In this document: positions 15,339 through 24,678 of the stretch, piece by piece
Layout of the letters: every line of letters starts with the position of its first letter
Numbering within the stretch: position 1 is the first letter of the stretch
Source: Alphaproteobacteria bacterium
Lineage (GTDB): Bacteria; Pseudomonadota; Alphaproteobacteria; Rhizobiales; Hyphomicrobiaceae
Direction: 5' to 3'
NCBI GenBank assembly: GCA_018819265.1
Contig: JAHJQI010000195.1
Location: 1 to 37,236, forward strand
Length of the DNA stretch: 37,236 nucleotides
The notes under the pieces: generated by a model
What the model saw: only the letters and a program-made list of their open reading frames with translations
Told to the model about the DNA's origin: nothing
Databases searched by the model: none
Position numbers and translations under genes: made by a program

Positions 15339-16790
15339 ATGAGCCTGAGGATGCCACAGCCGGACCGGGCGATGATCGCGCGCAGGGCGGAGATCGCAGC
15401 GGCGCTCGAGAAAATCGCCGGACCGGAAGCCGTGATCGCCGATGAGGACGGACGGCGCACCTTCGAAACCGACGGGTTGAACGCCTACAGGGCGATGCCG
15501 CTCGTCGTCGTGCTGCCGAAGACGACCGACGAAGTGGCCGCGATTCTGCGCTACTGTCATGGCGAAAAGATCAAGGTCGTGGCGCGCGGCGCGGGGACCT
15601 CGCTGTGCGGCGGGGCGTTGCCGCTCGAAGACGCCGTCGTCGTCGGCGTGTCGCGGATGAAAAAGGTTCTGGAGATCGACTACGACAACCGTTTCGCGCG
15701 TGTGGAGACCGGGATCACCAATCTTGCCATTTCGGGCGCCGTCGGCGCGGAAGGTTTCTTTTATGCGCCTGATCCTTCAAGCCAGCTGGCGTGCACACTG
15801 GCGGGCAATCTGGCGATGAATTCCGGCGGGGCGCATTGCCTCAAGTACGGTGTCACGACCAACAACGTGCTCGGCATGAAAGTGGTCTTGATGGATGGTG
15901 AGATCCTGGACATCGGCGGGCCGCATCTCGACGCCGAAGGCTACGACCTGCTCGGGCTGATGGTCGGGTCGGAAGGCCAGTTCGGGATAATCACCGAAGC
16001 AACCGTGCGCATCATCAAGGCGGCGGAAGGTGCCCGCCCGATGATGATCGGGTTCCCATCGAGCGAGGCGGCGGGGCAATGCGTTTCGGCGATCATCGCG
16101 TCCGGCATCATCCCGGTCGCCATCGAGTTCATGGACAAGCCGGCGATCGAGGTCTGCGAGAGTTTTGCCAAGGCGGGCTATCCGATGGATGCCGATGCGC
16201 TTTTGATCGTCGAAGTGGAAGGATCGGAAGACGAGATCAACGACCTGCTCGGTCGGATCGCGAGGATCGCCGAGCCGTTCGCGCCGACGACGGTGCAGAT
16301 CAGCTCTGGGCCGGCGCAGAGCGCCAAGATCTGGAAAGGGCGCAAGTCGGCCTTCGGGGCGATCGGACGGATCTCGGACTACTATTGCATGGACGGCACC
16401 ATTCCTCTTTCACAGCTGCCGCTGGTGCTGCGGCGGATCAGCGAGATCTGCGCGTCCCACAAACTCAAGGTGGCCAATATCTTCCATGCCGGCGACGGCA
16501 ATCTGCATCCCCTGATCCTCTATGAAGCCAACGATCCCGAACAGGCCGAACGCGCGGAACTCGCCGGCGCCGAAATCCTGACGCTGTGCGTCGAGGTCGG
16601 CGGGTGCCTGACCGGCGAACATGGCGTCGGCATCGAGAAGCGCGATCTGATGACGACGCAGTTCTCGCGGACCGATCTGATGTTGCAAATGCGGATCAAG
16701 ACCGTGTTCGACCCGGACTGGCTGCTCAACCCGGGCAAGGTGTTTCCGCTCGACATGCTGACGATGAGCGGGCTTCCCAACGCCGCCTGA
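15339..16790 (+). CDS. glcD: glycolate oxidase subunit GlcD (FAD-binding)
   Basis: The product is 483 residues from ATG 15339, with a strong AAGGAGG six bases upstream. It has the FAD_binding_4 (PCMH) domain, with VVARGAGTSLCGGALPLEDA and CTLAGNLAMNSGGAHCLKYG. The C-terminal FAD-oxidase domain has ANIFHAGDGNLHPLILYE, GGCLTGEHGVGIEKRDLM and FDPDWLLNPGKVFPLDM. GlcD is the catalytic subunit that oxidises glycolate to glyoxylate, and often D-lactate as well. It is the first gene of glcDEF; glcE follows after 11 bases. A very similar layout occurs in some D-lactate dehydrogenases, but the E and F neighbours favour glycolate oxidase. Confidence 0.94.
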   Translation: MSLRMPQPDRAMIARRAEIAAALEKIAGPEAVIADEDGRRTFETDGLNAYRAMPLVVVLPKTTDEVAAILRYCHGEKIKVVARGAGTSLCGGALPLEDAVVVGVSRMKKVLEIDYDNRFARVETGITNLAISGAVGAEGFFYAPDPSSQLACTLAGNLAMNSGGAHCLKYGVTTNNVLGMKVVLMDGEILDIGGPHLDAEGYDLLGLMVGSEGQFGIITEATVRIIKAAEGARPMMIGFPSSEAAGQCVSAIIASGIIPVAIEFMDKPAIEVCESFAKAGYPMDADALLIVEVEGSEDEINDLLGRIARIAEPFAPTTVQISSGPAQSAKIWKGRKSAFGAIGRISDYYCMDGTIPLSQLPLVLRRISEICASHKLKVANIFHAGDGNLHPLILYEANDPEQAERAELAGAEILTLCVEVGGCLTGEHGVGIEKRDLMTTQFSRTDLMLQMRIKTVFDPDWLLNPGKVFPLDMLTMSGLPNAA

Positions 16791-16801
16791 AGGAGAGGAA
16801 A

Positions 16802-18025
16802 TTGAGCGATATCATGCGCGCCGCGACGTCCTGGGAACTCCAGTCCATGTTGGCGCCCTTTGTTGATCGGCAACAGCCGGTCGAGATCCGGGGTTCGGGG
16901 TCGAAGTCGCGGGTCGGCCGGCCGATGCAGACGGCCGCGTCGATTTCGACGGCTTCGATGCACGGCATCTGGATGTATGAACCAACCGAACTCGTAATGT
17001 CGGCTCATGCCGGGACGCCGCTGGCGCAGATCGAGGCGGAGCTTGCGGGCAATAACCAGATGCTGGCGTTCGAACCCAGCGATATCGGGCCGGCGTCCGG
17101 GGGAAGGCGCGGCACGCAAACGATCGGTTCGGTGTTTGCAACCAACAGTTCCGGCAGCCGCCGCATCACGGTCGGGGCGGCGCGCGATCACCTGCTCGGG
17201 ATCGAAGCGGTGTCCGGGCGGGCGGAACTGTTCCGTTCGGGCGGCCGGGTCATGAAGAACGTGACCGGGGTCGATCTGTGCCGAGGGCTGTCGGGAAGCT
17301 GGGGCACGCTTGCCGTGCTGACGGAAGTGACGTTCAAGGTTCTGCCGGCGCCGGAAAAGACCGCGACGCTCGTCTATCTGGGGCTGCCGGACGATATCGG
17401 CGTCGAGTTGATGTGTGCCGCGATGCGGCTGCCGTTCGAAGTTTCCGGCACAGCGCATCTGCCGCAATCGGTTGCCGGCCGGCTCGAGACGGCGGTGCTC
17501 GCCGAACAAGGGCAATCGATCACGGCGCTGAGGCTTGAGAACTTCGAGAAGTCCGTCGACTACCGCTCGAATGCAATGCGGGCGGCGCTCAAGGTTTATG
17601 GCAATCCGATCATCATCGGTTCGACAACGTCGCTTGAGTTCTGGAACGAACTGCGGCGCTTGTCGATATTGCCATATACCGCGGACACGTGCCTTTGGCG
17701 GATTTCGACGACGCCGATGAAGGGGCCGAAGGTGGTGGCGGCGATCCGCCGGCACATGCCCACCGAAGTCTACTACGACTGGTCAGGCGGACTCATATGG
17801 GTCGAGGTCGCGGCGAGCGCGGACGCGGGCGCATCCGATATCCGCCGGGCGGTTGCGGTGCACGGCGGTCATGCGACGCTGATCCGAGCCGATTCTGCCG
17901 TGCGCTCGTCGGTTGAAGTGTTCCAGCCGCAATCGCCGCTGGCGGAGCGGATCGTCCGCGGGCTCAAATCGACATTCGATCCGCTGCGGCTGCTCAATCC
18001 CGGCCGCATGTACGCCAATCTCTAA
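16802..18025 (+). CDS. glcE: glycolate oxidase subunit GlcE (FAD-binding)
   Basis: The product is 407 residues from a TTG at 16802, placed six bases after AGGAG; the next in-frame ATG (16814) is too far from that site. The FAD-binding PCMH domain has EIRGSGSKSRVGRP, DIGPASGGRRGTQTIGSVFA and VGAARDHLLGIEAV, then GGRVMKNVTGVDLCRGLSGS. The protein ends in LKSTFDPLRLLNPGRMYANL, the usual GlcE tail. With GlcD and GlcF it forms the membrane-associated glycolate dehydrogenase. It ends 49 bases before glcF. Confidence 0.93.
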   Translation: MSDIMRAATSWELQSMLAPFVDRQQPVEIRGSGSKSRVGRPMQTAASISTASMHGIWMYEPTELVMSAHAGTPLAQIEAELAGNNQMLAFEPSDIGPASGGRRGTQTIGSVFATNSSGSRRITVGAARDHLLGIEAVSGRAELFRSGGRVMKNVTGVDLCRGLSGSWGTLAVLTEVTFKVLPAPEKTATLVYLGLPDDIGVELMCAAMRLPFEVSGTAHLPQSVAGRLETAVLAEQGQSITALRLENFEKSVDYRSNAMRAALKVYGNPIIIGSTTSLEFWNELRRLSILPYTADTCLWRISTTPMKGPKVVAAIRRHMPTEVYYDWSGGLIWVEVAASADAGASDIRRAVAVHGGHATLIRADSAVRSSVEVFQPQSPLAERIVRGLKSTFDPLRLLNPGRMYANL

Positions 18026-18074
18026 AGGTCACCGGTTACGTTACTTACGTGGTGTTGCGACCAAAGGCCCTTCC

Positions 18075-19466
18075 ATGCAGACGAACTTTTCGCCCGAGCA
18101 GTTGACCGATCCGAAGCTGGAGGAGGCCGAACGAATCCTCAGGAGGTGCGTGCATTGCGGGCTGTGCACGGCGGTGTGCTCGACCTACGTGGTGCTTGGC
18201 GACGAGAGGGATTCGCCGCGCGGGCGCATCTACCTCATCAAGGACATGCTGGAAAACGACCGGCCGGCTTCCGCGGAAGTGCAGCATCACGTCGACCGCT
18301 GCCTGTCTTGCCTGTCATGCATGACGACGTGTCCGGGCGGTGTCGACTACATGCATCTCGTCGATATCGCGCGGGTGCACATCAAGGAGACCGGCAGCCG
18401 CTCATTTGCCGACAGGTTCGTGCGCTCGGTGCTGGCGAAGGTCGTGCCCTATCCCGAGCGGTTCCGGTTCGCCTTGAAGCTGGCGCCGATGGGGCGGCCG
18501 TTCCTCAAGATCATGCGGCGGATGAAACTCGACGCGTTCGCCGCCATGGTGGAACTCGCTCCAGACAGAATTCCGACCGCGCCGAAGTACGAGGGGCCGG
18601 GCACCGCGCAATCAGACATGCGGCGGCGGGCCCGCGTCATCCTGCTTGCCGGGTGCGCCCAGCAGGTGCTGCGGCCCGACATCAACGATGCGACGATCCG
18701 GCTGCTGGCGCGGCGCGGCGTCGAGGTCGTCGTGGCGGCCGGGGCGGGATGCTGCGGGGCGCTGGTGCATCACATGGGGCGGGAAGAAGAAGCGCTCAGC
18801 CAGGCGCGGCGCAACGTCGATGCTTGGATCAAAGAGATCGAGCGCGAACCGGTCGATGCGATCATCATCAATGCATCCGGCTGCGGTACCACGGTCAAGG
18901 ACTACGCCCACATGCTGCGCCATGACGAGGCCTATGCGCAGAAGGCGCGGCAGATCACCGATCTCACGAAGGACGTCACCGAGTTCATCGTCGATTACGA
19001 CCTGGGTCCGCCGAAGCGCTATTCGTCGCTGCGGGTCGCCTATCATTCGGCCTGCTCGATGCAGCACGGCCAGCGCATCACCGAAGAGCCGAAGGAACTG
19101 CTGAGCAAGGCCGGGTACACGGTGTCGGAAGTGCCGGAGGGGCATATCTGCTGCGGGTCGGCCGGGGTCTACAACATCCTGCAATCGGAAATCGCAACGA
19201 CGCTGCGGGACCGCAAGGTCGGAAATATCCGCAAGGCGAAACCGGATCTCGTCGCGACCGGCAACATCGGCTGCATCACGCATCTGGAAAAGGGCATGGA
19301 CCTGCCCATCGCGCACACCGTCGAACTGTTGGACTGGGCCTATGGCGGGCCGGTGCCGCGCGGGCTCGAAAAGCTGCGGAGCTTCGTTTCCGACGTGCCG
19401 GAGCCGGAACGCTACGTGTCCGACGATTTCCTCTACGATGCAGACATGACGGGGCGGCCGGATTAG
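18075..19466 (+). CDS. glcF: glycolate oxidase iron-sulfur subunit GlcF
   Basis: The product is 463 residues. Two 4Fe-4S motifs lie in the N-terminal third (CVHCGLCTAVCSTY and CLSCLSCMTTCPGG). Two cysteine-rich CCG domains follow (GAGCCGALVHHMG and EGHICCGSAGVYN). This is the GlcF layout. It transfers electrons from the GlcDE flavins toward quinone at the membrane. The ATG at 18075 is preceded by only a weak ribosome site (AAAGG), so translation may depend on reading through from glcE. It completes the glcDEF operon. Confidence 0.94.
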   Translation: MQTNFSPEQLTDPKLEEAERILRRCVHCGLCTAVCSTYVVLGDERDSPRGRIYLIKDMLENDRPASAEVQHHVDRCLSCLSCMTTCPGGVDYMHLVDIARVHIKETGSRSFADRFVRSVLAKVVPYPERFRFALKLAPMGRPFLKIMRRMKLDAFAAMVELAPDRIPTAPKYEGPGTAQSDMRRRARVILLAGCAQQVLRPDINDATIRLLARRGVEVVVAAGAGCCGALVHHMGREEEALSQARRNVDAWIKEIEREPVDAIIINASGCGTTVKDYAHMLRHDEAYAQKARQITDLTKDVTEFIVDYDLGPPKRYSSLRVAYHSACSMQHGQRITEEPKELLSKAGYTVSEVPEGHICCGSAGVYNILQSEIATTLRDRKVGNIRKAKPDLVATGNIGCITHLEKGMDLPIAHTVELLDWAYGGPVPRGLEKLRSFVSDVPEPERYVSDDFLYDADMTGRPD

Positions 19467-19550
19467 CCTTGGCATTGCGGGCACACCGTCAGAGGTGATC
19501 GAACCATTCGGTTGTCACCGTCTGGTGAGCCAACTCAATTTGGGACGAGC

Positions 19551-20858
19551 ATGAAGATAGCCATTCCGGAGTTTTGCCTTGTCGCCCTCGTCGGCGCCTC
19601 GGGGTCCGGCAAATCGATGTTTGCGCGCCGGCACTTTCTGCCAACCGAGATCATCTCCGCGGATGCCTGCGGGGGTATCGCCTCGGACGACGAGTCCGAC
19701 CTTGATGCGAGCGACGACGCGTTCAAACGTGTGCACACCATCGCCGCGACGCGACTGAGGCGGCGCAAGCTCGTCGTGATCGATGCAGCGAACGTGCGCA
19801 AGGAAGACCGGGCGCGGCTCGTGCAGATCGCGAAGGCGCATCATGCGCCTGCCGTGGCGATCGTCGTCAACCCCGGCGAGGACGTCTGCCATGAGCGCAA
19901 CGCCAAGCGTCCCGACCGGCAGTTCGGCGCCCAAGTCGTGCGCAACCAGACGCGGGCGTTGAAGCGGGACATCGGGCAGATCGACAAGGAAGGCTTCCGC
20001 GACGTTCATGAATTGGGTTCGCTCGAGGAGGTCGACGCCGTCAGAATCGAGCGGGTGCGGCTGTGGACGGACCGGCGCGACGAACAAGGCCCGTTCGATA
20101 TCATCGGGGACGTGCATGGCTGCCGCGACGAGCTGCTGGCGTTGTTCGACAAGCTTGGCTATGCGGTGCGGCTCGAAGGCGAGGGCGAGGAGCGTAGCGT
20201 CGTCGCCTCGGTGCCCGAGGGACGGCGGGCGATATTCGTCGGCGATCTCGTCGACCGCGGTCCGGCTTCGCCCGACGTGTTGCGGATCGTCATGCACATG
20301 GTGGAACAAGGCCAGGCGATCGCCGTGCCGGGCAACCACGACGTCAAGCTTCTGCGCTACCTCAACGGGCGCAACGTCAAGCTTAATCACGGGCTCGATG
20401 CGACGGTTGCGCAACTCGACCGCGAACCGCCGGAGTTCAGGAACACGGTGAAGAAATTCATCGACAGTCTGGTCAGTCACGCCTGGCTCGAAGGCGGTCG
20501 GCTTGCCGTTGCCCACGCCGGCATCAAGGAGCCTATGTTGGGGCGGGCATCAGGGGCGATCCGCGAATTCTGCCTCTACGGGGAGACCAGCGGGGAAACC
20601 GACGATTTCGGCCTGCCGGTGCGCTACAACTGGGCGGCCGAATACCGCGGCAAGACGACGGTCGTCTACGGGCATACGCCGGTGCCGGACGCCGAATGGC
20701 TGAACAATACGCTGTGCATCGATACCGGCTGCGTCTTCGGCGGCAAACTGACGGCGTTGAAATGGCCCGAGAAAGAGATCGTTTCGGTTGCCGCAGCGCA
20801 AGTCTACACGCCGCCGATCCGGCCGATGGGGCATCCGCCGACGCGGGCCCGGAGTTGA
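19551..20858 (+). CDS. two-domain polynucleotide kinase/metallophosphatase, Pnkp-like without ligase domain
   Basis: The product is 435 residues. The N-terminal part is a P-loop kinase (GASGSGKS at residues 15-22; VVIDAANVRKEDRARLVQIA; lid-like RNAKRPDRQF). The C-terminal part is a calcineurin-type phosphatase: DIIGDVHGCRDE (about 183), FVGDLVDRGP (about 229), VPGNHD (about 259), VAHAG and VYGHTP (about 372). This order of domains is that of bacterial Pnkp, an RNA end-healing enzyme that phosphorylates 5'-OH ends and removes 3' phosphates. Full-length Pnkp has a C-terminal ligase domain and is roughly twice as long; the domain is absent here. Related short kinase-phosphatases occur in alphaproteobacteria. 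The substrate is inferred. It follows glcF by 84 bp and is probably independent. Confidence 0.8.
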   Translation: MKIAIPEFCLVALVGASGSGKSMFARRHFLPTEIISADACGGIASDDESDLDASDDAFKRVHTIAATRLRRRKLVVIDAANVRKEDRARLVQIAKAHHAPAVAIVVNPGEDVCHERNAKRPDRQFGAQVVRNQTRALKRDIGQIDKEGFRDVHELGSLEEVDAVRIERVRLWTDRRDEQGPFDIIGDVHGCRDELLALFDKLGYAVRLEGEGEERSVVASVPEGRRAIFVGDLVDRGPASPDVLRIVMHMVEQGQAIAVPGNHDVKLLRYLNGRNVKLNHGLDATVAQLDREPPEFRNTVKKFIDSLVSHAWLEGGRLAVAHAGIKEPMLGRASGAIREFCLYGETSGETDDFGLPVRYNWAAEYRGKTTVVYGHTPVPDAEWLNNTLCIDTGCVFGGKLTALKWPEKEIVSVAAAQVYTPPIRPMGHPPTRARS

Positions 20859-20867
20859 GCTTTCAAA

Positions 20868-20944
20868 CTAGTACCCGCTTTCAGAAGTTCGTGAGTCATT
20901 CGCGGTAACCACACCGACGAACTTCTGAAAGCAGAGGGTACTAG
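20868..20944. repeat. CTAG-bounded palindromic element A (77 bp)
   Basis: The left arm CTAGTACCC + GCTTTCAGAAGTTCGT matches the reverse complement of the right arm (ACGAACTTCTGAAAGC + AGAGGGTACTAG) except for a three-base insertion. The central loop is about 24 bases. It follows the kinase-phosphatase gene and could fold into a long hairpin ending that transcript. Confidence 0.85.
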
Positions 20945-20957
20945 TAAAACATTGAAT

Positions 20958-21035
20958 CTAGTACCGCTTTTCGATCAGAAGTCCCTGAAAGCGGTTGACT
21001 GATACGACACAGGGACTTCTGATCGGCGGTACTAG
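20958..21035. repeat. CTAG-bounded palindromic element B (78 bp)
   Basis: The left arm CTAGTACCGCTTTTCGATCA + GAAGTCCCT pairs with the right arm AGGGACTTCTGATCGG + CGGTACTAG apart from a four-base TTTT insertion. Size, ends and design match element A, 13 bp upstream; the central sequences differ. It lies about 130 bp upstream of hisS. Confidence 0.85.
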
Positions 21036-21166
21036 GAGGCACAAAGGCCGTGACGCACAGCGCTTTGCGCGGCTAGGGGAAGCATGGTAAGGGGGCGCGC
21101 GCCGAGCGGCATCCTCTCCGGCGGCTTTTGATTCGAACCCGTTGAAGGCGTTTCAGACCCAGCTCC

Positions 21167-22660
21167 ATGGCCAAAACGAACAACCCCGCGCGGCCGTCCG
21201 CGCGACTGCCCAAAGGTTTCCGCGATATCGAGGCGGACGAACTGCGCGAGACGCAGGCGATGCTTGGCGCCATTCGCGAAGTCTATGAGCGCTACGGGTT
21301 CGAAGCGCTGGAGACCCCGGCATTCGAGTTCACCGAGGCGCTGGGCAAGTTTCTGCCCGACAGCGACCGGCCCAACGAGGGCGTGTTCTCACTGCAGGAC
21401 GAGGACGAGCAGTGGCTCAGCCTGCGCTACGATCTGACGGCGCCGCTGGCGCGCTACGTGGCGGAGAATTTCGACAGGCTGCCGAAGCCGTTCCGGCGCT
21501 ACGCCACGGGAACCGTATGGCGCAACGAGAAGCCGGGGCCGGGGCGCTTCCGGCAGTTCACCCAATTCGATGCGGATACGGTCGGGACCGAAAGCGTCGC
21601 GGCTGATGCCGAGATCTGCATGCTGGCTGCCGACACCATGGAGGCGCTCGGGATCGCGCGCGGGGAATACGTGATCCGGGTCAACAGCCGGAAAGTGCTC
21701 GACGGCGTGCTCGAAGGGATCGGCGTCGATCCGGCCGATTCCGATGGCGGGAAACGGCTCGTCATCCTGCGCGCGGTCGACAAACTCGACCGTCTTGGCG
21801 CAGAGGGCGTGTCGCTTCTGCTCGGGGCGGGTCGCAAGGACGAGTCGGGCGATTTCACGAAGGGCGCGGGGCTCGATGAGGCGGCGATCGCCAAGGTGAT
21901 GGCGTTTGTCAATTCGGCCCAGGAAAAGGGCAGCGATACCCTCAAGGCGATTGTCTCGCTGGTGGCGGAGAGTGAAACCGGCAAGCAAGGGCTCGCCGAA
22001 CTCGCGGAAATGCAAAGCCTGCTGGAAGCCGCCGGATATTCCGACGGCCGCGTGCGCATGGATCCGTCCGTCGTGCGCGGGCTCGACTACTACACCGGCC
22101 CGGTTTTCGAGGCCGAACTGACGTTCGAAGTCACCGACGACGACGGCCGGCCCGTGCGCTTTGGATCCGTTGGCGGCGGCGGGCGTTATGACGATCTGGT
22201 CGCGCGCTTTACGGGGAAACCGGTCCCGGCAACGGGTTTCTCCATCGGCGTATCGCGTCTGCAAGCCGCGCTGACGGTGCTCGGCCGCAATAAAAAGGCG
22301 GCAGCATCGGGCCCCGTCGTGGTGCTGGTGATGGACCGCGCCGAGCTGCCGCGCTATCAGCGCATGGCGCAGGAGCTCAGGGAAGCGGGCATCCGTGCGG
22401 AAATGTATCTCGGCACGTCCGGCATGAAGGCGCAGATGAAGTACGCCGACAAGCGCGGTGCGCCTTGCGTCGTGATCCAGGGTTCGAACGAGCGCGAAGC
22501 GGGCGAAGTGCAGATCAAGGACCTGATCGAGGGCGCCAAGGCGGCTCAGTCGATCGACGACAACAGGGAATGGAAGGAAAGCCGTCCGGCGCAGGTTTCG
22601 GTTGCCGAAGCCGACCTCGTCGCCGAGGTGAAAAGAATCATCGCGCGGCATACGGGTTGA
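21167..22660 (+). CDS. hisS: histidyl-tRNA synthetase
   Basis: The product is 497 residues, a class II aminoacyl-tRNA synthetase that charges tRNA-His. Visible motifs are [13 protein letters not shown] at the start, [16 protein letters not shown], motif 2 ([20 protein letters not shown]), the histidine-binding [14 protein letters not shown], and motif 3 ([13 protein letters not shown]), then the anticodon-binding domain from about residue 380. The length and the central insertion fit the longer alphaproteobacterial form. It is followed two bases later by the hisZ start, so hisS-hisZ-hisG form one operon. Confidence 0.95.
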   Translation: MAKTNNPARPSARLPKGFRDIEADELRETQAMLGAIREVYERYGFEALETPAFEFTEALGKFLPDSDRPNEGVFSLQDEDEQWLSLRYDLTAPLARYVAENFDRLPKPFRRYATGTVWRNEKPGPGRFRQFTQFDADTVGTESVAADAEICMLAADTMEALGIARGEYVIRVNSRKVLDGVLEGIGVDPADSDGGKRLVILRAVDKLDRLGAEGVSLLLGAGRKDESGDFTKGAGLDEAAIAKVMAFVNSAQEKGSDTLKAIVSLVAESETGKQGLAELAEMQSLLEAAGYSDGRVRMDPSVVRGLDYYTGPVFEAELTFEVTDDDGRPVRFGSVGGGGRYDDLVARFTGKPVPATGFSIGVSRLQAALTVLGRNKKAAASGPVVVLVMDRAELPRYQRMAQELREAGIRAEMYLGTSGMKAQMKYADKRGAPCVVIQGSNEREAGEVQIKDLIEGAKAAQSIDDNREWKESRPAQVSVAEADLVAEVKRIIARHTG

Positions 22661-22662
22661 AC

Positions 22663-23832
22663 ATGGTCGCTGAAACCGCACGCGAATTCGAAGCGCTCGA
22701 AGAGCAGGCCCGCAAGCTGCTTTCGGCATTCGTCGCCGCCGGGCATGAAGCGGTGGCGCCGGCCGTTTTGCAGCCAGCCGACGTCTATCTCGACGTCATC
22801 GGCGAAGCGCTGCGCGCGCGCAGCTACGTCTTCACAGATCCCGATGGCGATGAATTCTGCCTGCGGCCCGACCTGACGGTGCCGATCTGCCGGCTGCACC
22901 TGGAGCGGCATCCCGACGGGTCGGACAAGGCGAACTACTGCTACAACGGTTCGGCGTTCCGATTCCAGCCGCGCGGTGCGGACGCCGCCCACCCGCGCGA
23001 ATTCCGCCAATGCGGGATCGAGTCGATCGGGGCGGGGGACCGCGAGAACGCCGACGCGCACACGCTTGCTTTGATCCTGAAGGGGCTGGAGGAATCCGGT
23101 CTCAAGGAGTGGAAGTTGAGGATCGGCGATCTGGGGTTGTTCCGGGCGCTGTTGTCGGCGATCGACATGCCGGAACGCTGGCGGGAGCGGCTGCGCCATC
23201 AGTTCTGGCGGCCGCTGGCCTTCCGCGAGGAACTGGAGCGGTTGACGAAGCCTGCCGAAGGGCACGCGATCGGAATTCCGGCGGAGCTGCTTGAAGGGCT
23301 TGATCCGCTTCGCGCCGCCGAATCCGCGCGCAAGGTCGCCAAGTATCTCGACGATCACGGCATCGAGCTGCAGGGCGTGCGGTCACTCGAGGAGATTTCC
23401 CTGCAGCTGGCTCGAATTGCTGCCGACCGGCGGGCAGCGCGGCTGCCGGTCGAAACGGCCAACCTGATCGAGGGTTACATCGGCGTGCGGGCGCCGGCGC
23501 GTGCAGCCGGTGCGCGTGTCAAGGATCTCATTCGCGACGTCGGCGTCGATATCACTCCGGCGCTCGATGCCTACCACAGGCGGCTGCAGCTACTCTCCGA
23601 ACTCGGTGTCGATGTGGCGAAGGCGGAATTCTCAGCCGAGTTCGGGCGTTCGCTTGAATACTACACGGGCTTCGTGTTCGAGGTGCAGGTGACCGACCTT
23701 GGCGAAGGAAGCCCGGTGGCGGGTGGCGGGCGCTACGACGGGCTGATGAAGATGTGCGGCGCGCCGGCAAACGTGGCTGCAGTGGGCGGCGCCATTCATA
23801 CGGAACGGTTGCTGAAGGCGGTGCGCGGCTGA
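22663..23832 (+). CDS. hisZ: ATP phosphoribosyltransferase regulatory subunit HisZ
   Basis: The product is 389 residues and is a paralogue of the HisS catalytic core without the anticodon domain. It has CLRPDLTVPICRLHLERH, FRFQPRGADAAHPREFRQCG, and later SLEYYTGFVFEVQVTD and AGGGRYDGLMKMCGAP. HisZ does not charge tRNA. It forms an octamer with the short HisG and gives it catalytic competence and feedback inhibition by histidine in the first step of histidine synthesis. Its ATG is two bases after the hisS stop. Confidence 0.94.
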   Translation: MVAETAREFEALEEQARKLLSAFVAAGHEAVAPAVLQPADVYLDVIGEALRARSYVFTDPDGDEFCLRPDLTVPICRLHLERHPDGSDKANYCYNGSAFRFQPRGADAAHPREFRQCGIESIGAGDRENADAHTLALILKGLEESGLKEWKLRIGDLGLFRALLSAIDMPERWRERLRHQFWRPLAFREELERLTKPAEGHAIGIPAELLEGLDPLRAAESARKVAKYLDDHGIELQGVRSLEEISLQLARIAADRRAARLPVETANLIEGYIGVRAPARAAGARVKDLIRDVGVDITPALDAYHRRLQLLSELGVDVAKAEFSAEFGRSLEYYTGFVFEVQVTDLGEGSPVAGGGRYDGLMKMCGAPANVAAVGGAIHTERLLKAVRG

Positions 23833-23956
23833 AGGTCGGGCGAGTGGCGTGACGGATGACGGAAGGATCGATGGCAGCGGATTTCATGGTGACGGATTTC
23901 ATGGCAGCGAGTTTGATGCCAGCAGCGGGTCTCAAGCGCACAGGGCTACTCAAGCG

Positions 23957-24655
23957 ATGACCGATCGGCTTCAATTGGCACTGCCCTCGAAAGGGCGCTT
24001 GATGGAACAAGCGACCACGGTTCTCGCCGAGTCCGGACTGGTGGTCCGCAAGACAGGTAACGAGCGCGGCTATCACGGCGAGATCGAGGGTATCGGCAAG
24101 GCGGACGTACTGTTCGTCTCGGCATCCGAAATCGCGTGGTATCTGAAGACCGGTAAAGCGCACCTGGGCATCACGGGTGCCGATCTCGTGCAGGAGCGGA
24201 TGACGGACTTTCAGGCGCGCGTGCAACTTCTCAAACCGCTCGGCTTCGGATTTGCCGACGTCGTCGTGGCGGTGCCGGACTGCTGGCTCGACGTGCGCAC
24301 GGTTGCCCACCTCGACGAACTGGCCAGCAGTTTCCGGAACGCTCATGGGCGCTGGTTCCGGGTGGCGACGAAATATGTCAACCTGGCGCGGCAGTTCTTC
24401 GTCAGTCATGGATTCAACGACTACCGCATCGTCGAAAGCCTGGGAGCAACCGAGGGAACACCAGCTGCGGGCACGGCCGATTTCATCGTGGACATCACGA
24501 CGACCGGTTCGACGCTGAAGGCCAACGGCCTGCGTATTCTTGACGACGGCGTCATCCTCAAATCGGAGGCTAGCCTTTATGCTTCAAACGTTGCCGAATG
24601 GTCGCCCAACATTCGCGAAGCCCAGAACGTGATCATGTCGAAGCTCGGGCTATAG
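23957..24655 (+). CDS. hisG: ATP phosphoribosyltransferase, short form
   Basis: The product is 232 residues, the length of the short HisG form that lacks the C-terminal regulatory domain and depends on HisZ. Motifs are LQLALPSKGRLMEQ at the start, LGITGADLVQE, KYVNLARQFF and IVDITTTGSTLKANGLRILD, the PRPP-binding signature. It joins ATP and PRPP to start histidine synthesis. A GTG at 23849 in the same frame would add 36 Gly/Ser/His-rich residues unlike the family, so ATG 23957 is preferred, although its ribosome site is weak. The 124 bp after hisZ contain a 15-bp direct repeat. Confidence 0.94.
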   Translation: MTDRLQLALPSKGRLMEQATTVLAESGLVVRKTGNERGYHGEIEGIGKADVLFVSASEIAWYLKTGKAHLGITGADLVQERMTDFQARVQLLKPLGFGFADVVVAVPDCWLDVRTVAHLDELASSFRNAHGRWFRVATKYVNLARQFFVSHGFNDYRIVESLGATEGTPAAGTADFIVDITTTGSTLKANGLRILDDGVILKSEASLYASNVAEWSPNIREAQNVIMSKLGL

Positions 24656-24678
24656 CCGGGCGCCGCCTGAGTCGCGGG

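Noticed and set aside
21051..21077. Short ORF (GTG, eight codons) with a GGAGG site before hisS as a leader peptide
   Set aside because: It contains a single His codon and no alternative hairpins for attenuation are visible.
21389..22729. Long minus-strand frame of 446 codons opposite hisS
   Set aside because: hisS motifs are complete on the plus strand; the antisense frame is a GC-rich shadow.
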